Shown here: positions 7,026 through 8,227 of the stretch, piece after piece
Layout of the letters: each line of letters begins with the position of its first letter
Position numbering within the stretch: the stretch's first letter is position 1
Source: JBKEDS01 sp047975545
GTDB taxonomy: Bacteria > Bacteroidota > Bacteroidia > Flavobacteriales > Flavobacteriaceae
Direction of reading: 5' to 3'
NCBI GenBank assembly: GCA_047975545.1
Contig: JBKEDS010000071.1
Span: 1-8,227 of the forward strand
Length of the DNA stretch: 8,227 nt
The notes under the pieces: model-generated
Seen by the model: the letters and a program-made list of their open reading frames with translations, nothing else
What the model was told of the DNA's origin: nothing
Databases searched by the model: none
Position numbers and translations under genes: made by a program

Positions 7026-8227
7026 TTAATGGTCCACAGCTTCCGCTGCGCCGCTTGGAATCCTTATATTTTCTACTATTTCCTGTACTTCTTCGGGCGG
7101 ATTTGGGGTAAATTTCATAATAATTATTGAAACGATGAAATTAATAACCATGGCCACGGCACCAAAGCCTTCGGGCGAAATGCCAAACCACCATTGGCTT
7201 TTGTCGGGAACCGTTTCATCCAACCATCCTAATTTAAATTTTATCATATAAAACAGCATAATGCCAATGCCCACGACCATACCGGCAATGGCGCCTTCCT
7301 TGTTCATCTTCTTATAAAATATACCGAGAATAATGGCGGGGAAAAACGAGGCCGCCGCCAGACCAAAGGCAAGCGCTACCACGGCGGCCACAAATCCGGG
7401 CGGGTTAATGCCAAAATATCCGGCAACGCAAACAGCGCCAATGGCCGATATGCGGGCGGCAATTAATTCGCCTTGTTCGGAAATATCGGGTTTTATTATT
7501 TTTTTAACCAAATCGTGCGACACCGAAGCCGATATTACCAAGAGCAAACCTGCTGCGGTAGACAAAGCGGCGGCCAAGCCGCCGGCAGCAACCAGGGCAA
7601 TAACCCAGTTGGGCAGTTTGGCTATTTCAGGATTGGCCAAAACCATAATATCCCTATCGACTTCCAATTCGTTTTTTGAAACGTCGGCAAGATATTGAAT
7701 GTTGCCGTCGTTATTTTTATCGGTAAAACTTATCAATCCCGTTTTTTCCCATTTTACGAACCATTCCGGCATATCGGCATAGGGCTTGTTGGAAACGGTT
7801 TCGATTAAATTGGTTCGCGCAAACACGGCAACAGCGGGTGCGGTTGTATATAAAATAACGATTAACAGCAAGGCCAAGCCTGCCGATTTTCGGGCATCCT
7901 TAACCCGTTTAACGGTAAAAAACCTAACAATACCATGGGGCAATCCAGCCGTACCCACCATAAGTGCCAAGGTTATGGCAAATACATCTATTATGGATTT
8001 TGAGCCATTGGTGTATTAGGCAAAGCCCAGTTCGTTACTTAAACCGTCCAATTTATCCAATAAATACGTGCCGGAACCATCTGCCAAAGTTCCTCCAAAG
8101 CCAAATTGCGGAATGGTGTTTCCCGTTATTTGAAACGATATAAAAATGGCAGGCACCATAAAGGCAAAAATAAGCACGCAATATTGCGCCACTTGCGTAT
8201 AAGTAATACCTTTCATACCTCCGAGAA
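7026..8227 (-). pseudogene. actP: acetate/sodium:solute symporter (ActP-like), interrupted by an in-frame TAA and cut by the window edge
   Basis: Sodium:solute symporter (SSS) family, acetate-permease type, read leftward from the right edge. The frame is open from 8225 (LGGMKGITYTQVAQY), so the Met at 8216 is internal and roughly 170-200 N-terminal residues lie outside the window. After NELGFA comes TAA at 8018-8016, then the same frame continues as YTNGSKSIIDVFAIT and ALMVGTAGLPH to the natural stop at 7028-7026. Family landmarks on both sides are well kept: IVRFFTV, NWVIALVAAGGLAAALSTAA (Na+-site helix region), LLVISASVSHDL, GINPPGFVA, and the tail IRIPSGAAEA. Several membrane helices are evident. 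The break is one base from a Glu codon (GAA). A TTG at 7970 or ATG at 7961 could start a C-terminal fragment, but half an SSS fold should not transport. Likely co-transcribed with acs. Real recent pseudogene or sequencing error cannot be told apart here; substrate acetate is inferred from family and neighbour. Confidence 0.85.
8016..8018 (-). other. premature in-frame TAA within the symporter
   Basis: The plus strand reads TTA, which is TAA on the coding strand. The distance from this codon to the downstream in-frame codon at 7970 is exactly 48 bases, so no frameshift is involved. The codons on both sides translate into conserved symporter sequence (NELGFA before, YTNGSKS after). Being TAA, it is not a selenocysteine (TGA) or pyrrolysine (TAG) candidate. 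Confidence 0.9.

Noticed and set aside
7333..7698. 121-codon open frame on the plus strand opposite the symporter
   Set aside because: It is antisense to strongly conserved symporter codons, low-complexity (Ala/Pro-rich), and matches no family; it arises from the third-position composition of the real gene.
8016..8018. Recoded stop (selenocysteine or pyrrolysine)
   Set aside because: The codon is TAA, not TGA or TAG, and no special structure follows; the family is not known to use either amino acid.
8016..8216. Separate 66-residue small membrane protein starting at the Met at 8216
   Set aside because: The frame is open upstream of that Met to the window edge (LGG precedes it) and the sequence is internal symporter sequence, not a small protein.
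1..8227. CRISPR array, tRNA/rRNA, insertion sequence, phage or defence genes
   Set aside because: No regularly spaced repeats, no cloverleaf or rRNA signature, no transposase or integrase motifs and no terminal inverted repeats with target duplications were seen on either strand.

Overview
The window looks like chromosomal DNA from a flavobacterium (Bacteroidota, probably Flavobacteriaceae). It is AT-rich, with A/T-rich leaders in place of Shine-Dalgarno sites and a TAnnTTTG-type -7 box before one gene. The proteins (a CarboxypepD_reg-like exported protein, a cellulose-synthase-like GT2, MeaB, and an ActP-like symporter next to Acs) are of types common in that group. The species cannot be named from this sequence.

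Layout. Bases 1-321 (minus strand) hold the decayed start of a DUF962/Mpo1-like membrane protein gene, broken by a frameshift, an in-frame TGA and probably a second frameshift. Bases 322-457 are an A-rich divergent intergenic region. Next come three plus-strand genes, apparently transcribed independently: an exported carboxypeptidase-regulatory-like protein (458-1975), a membrane GT2 glycosyltransferase (2187-3677) followed by a good intrinsic terminator, and the GTPase MeaB (3814-4812). A 248-bp convergent gap follows, holding a degenerate inverted repeat. The minus strand then carries acetyl-CoA synthetase (6968-5061) and, 57 bp upstream of it, a sodium:solute symporter of the acetate-permease type that runs off the right edge (8227-7026).

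Function. The symporter and acs form a likely acetate uptake and activation operon: import of acetate with a cation, then conversion to acetyl-CoA. MeaB protects adenosylcobalamin-dependent methylmalonyl-CoA mutase, so it also touches short-chain acyl-CoA metabolism, but the mutase is not here. The glycosyltransferase and the exported protein concern the envelope and have no visible link to the acetate genes.

The most notable point is that two of the six protein-coding loci are broken. The symporter has an in-frame TAA at 8016-8018 in an otherwise intact, well-conserved frame, and the DUF962 gene has several lesions. These are either real pseudogenes or sequence errors. I found no CRISPR array, tRNA, rRNA, transposase, defence system or recognisable novel system; apart from the lesions and the repeat this is ordinary core-type flavobacterial sequence.
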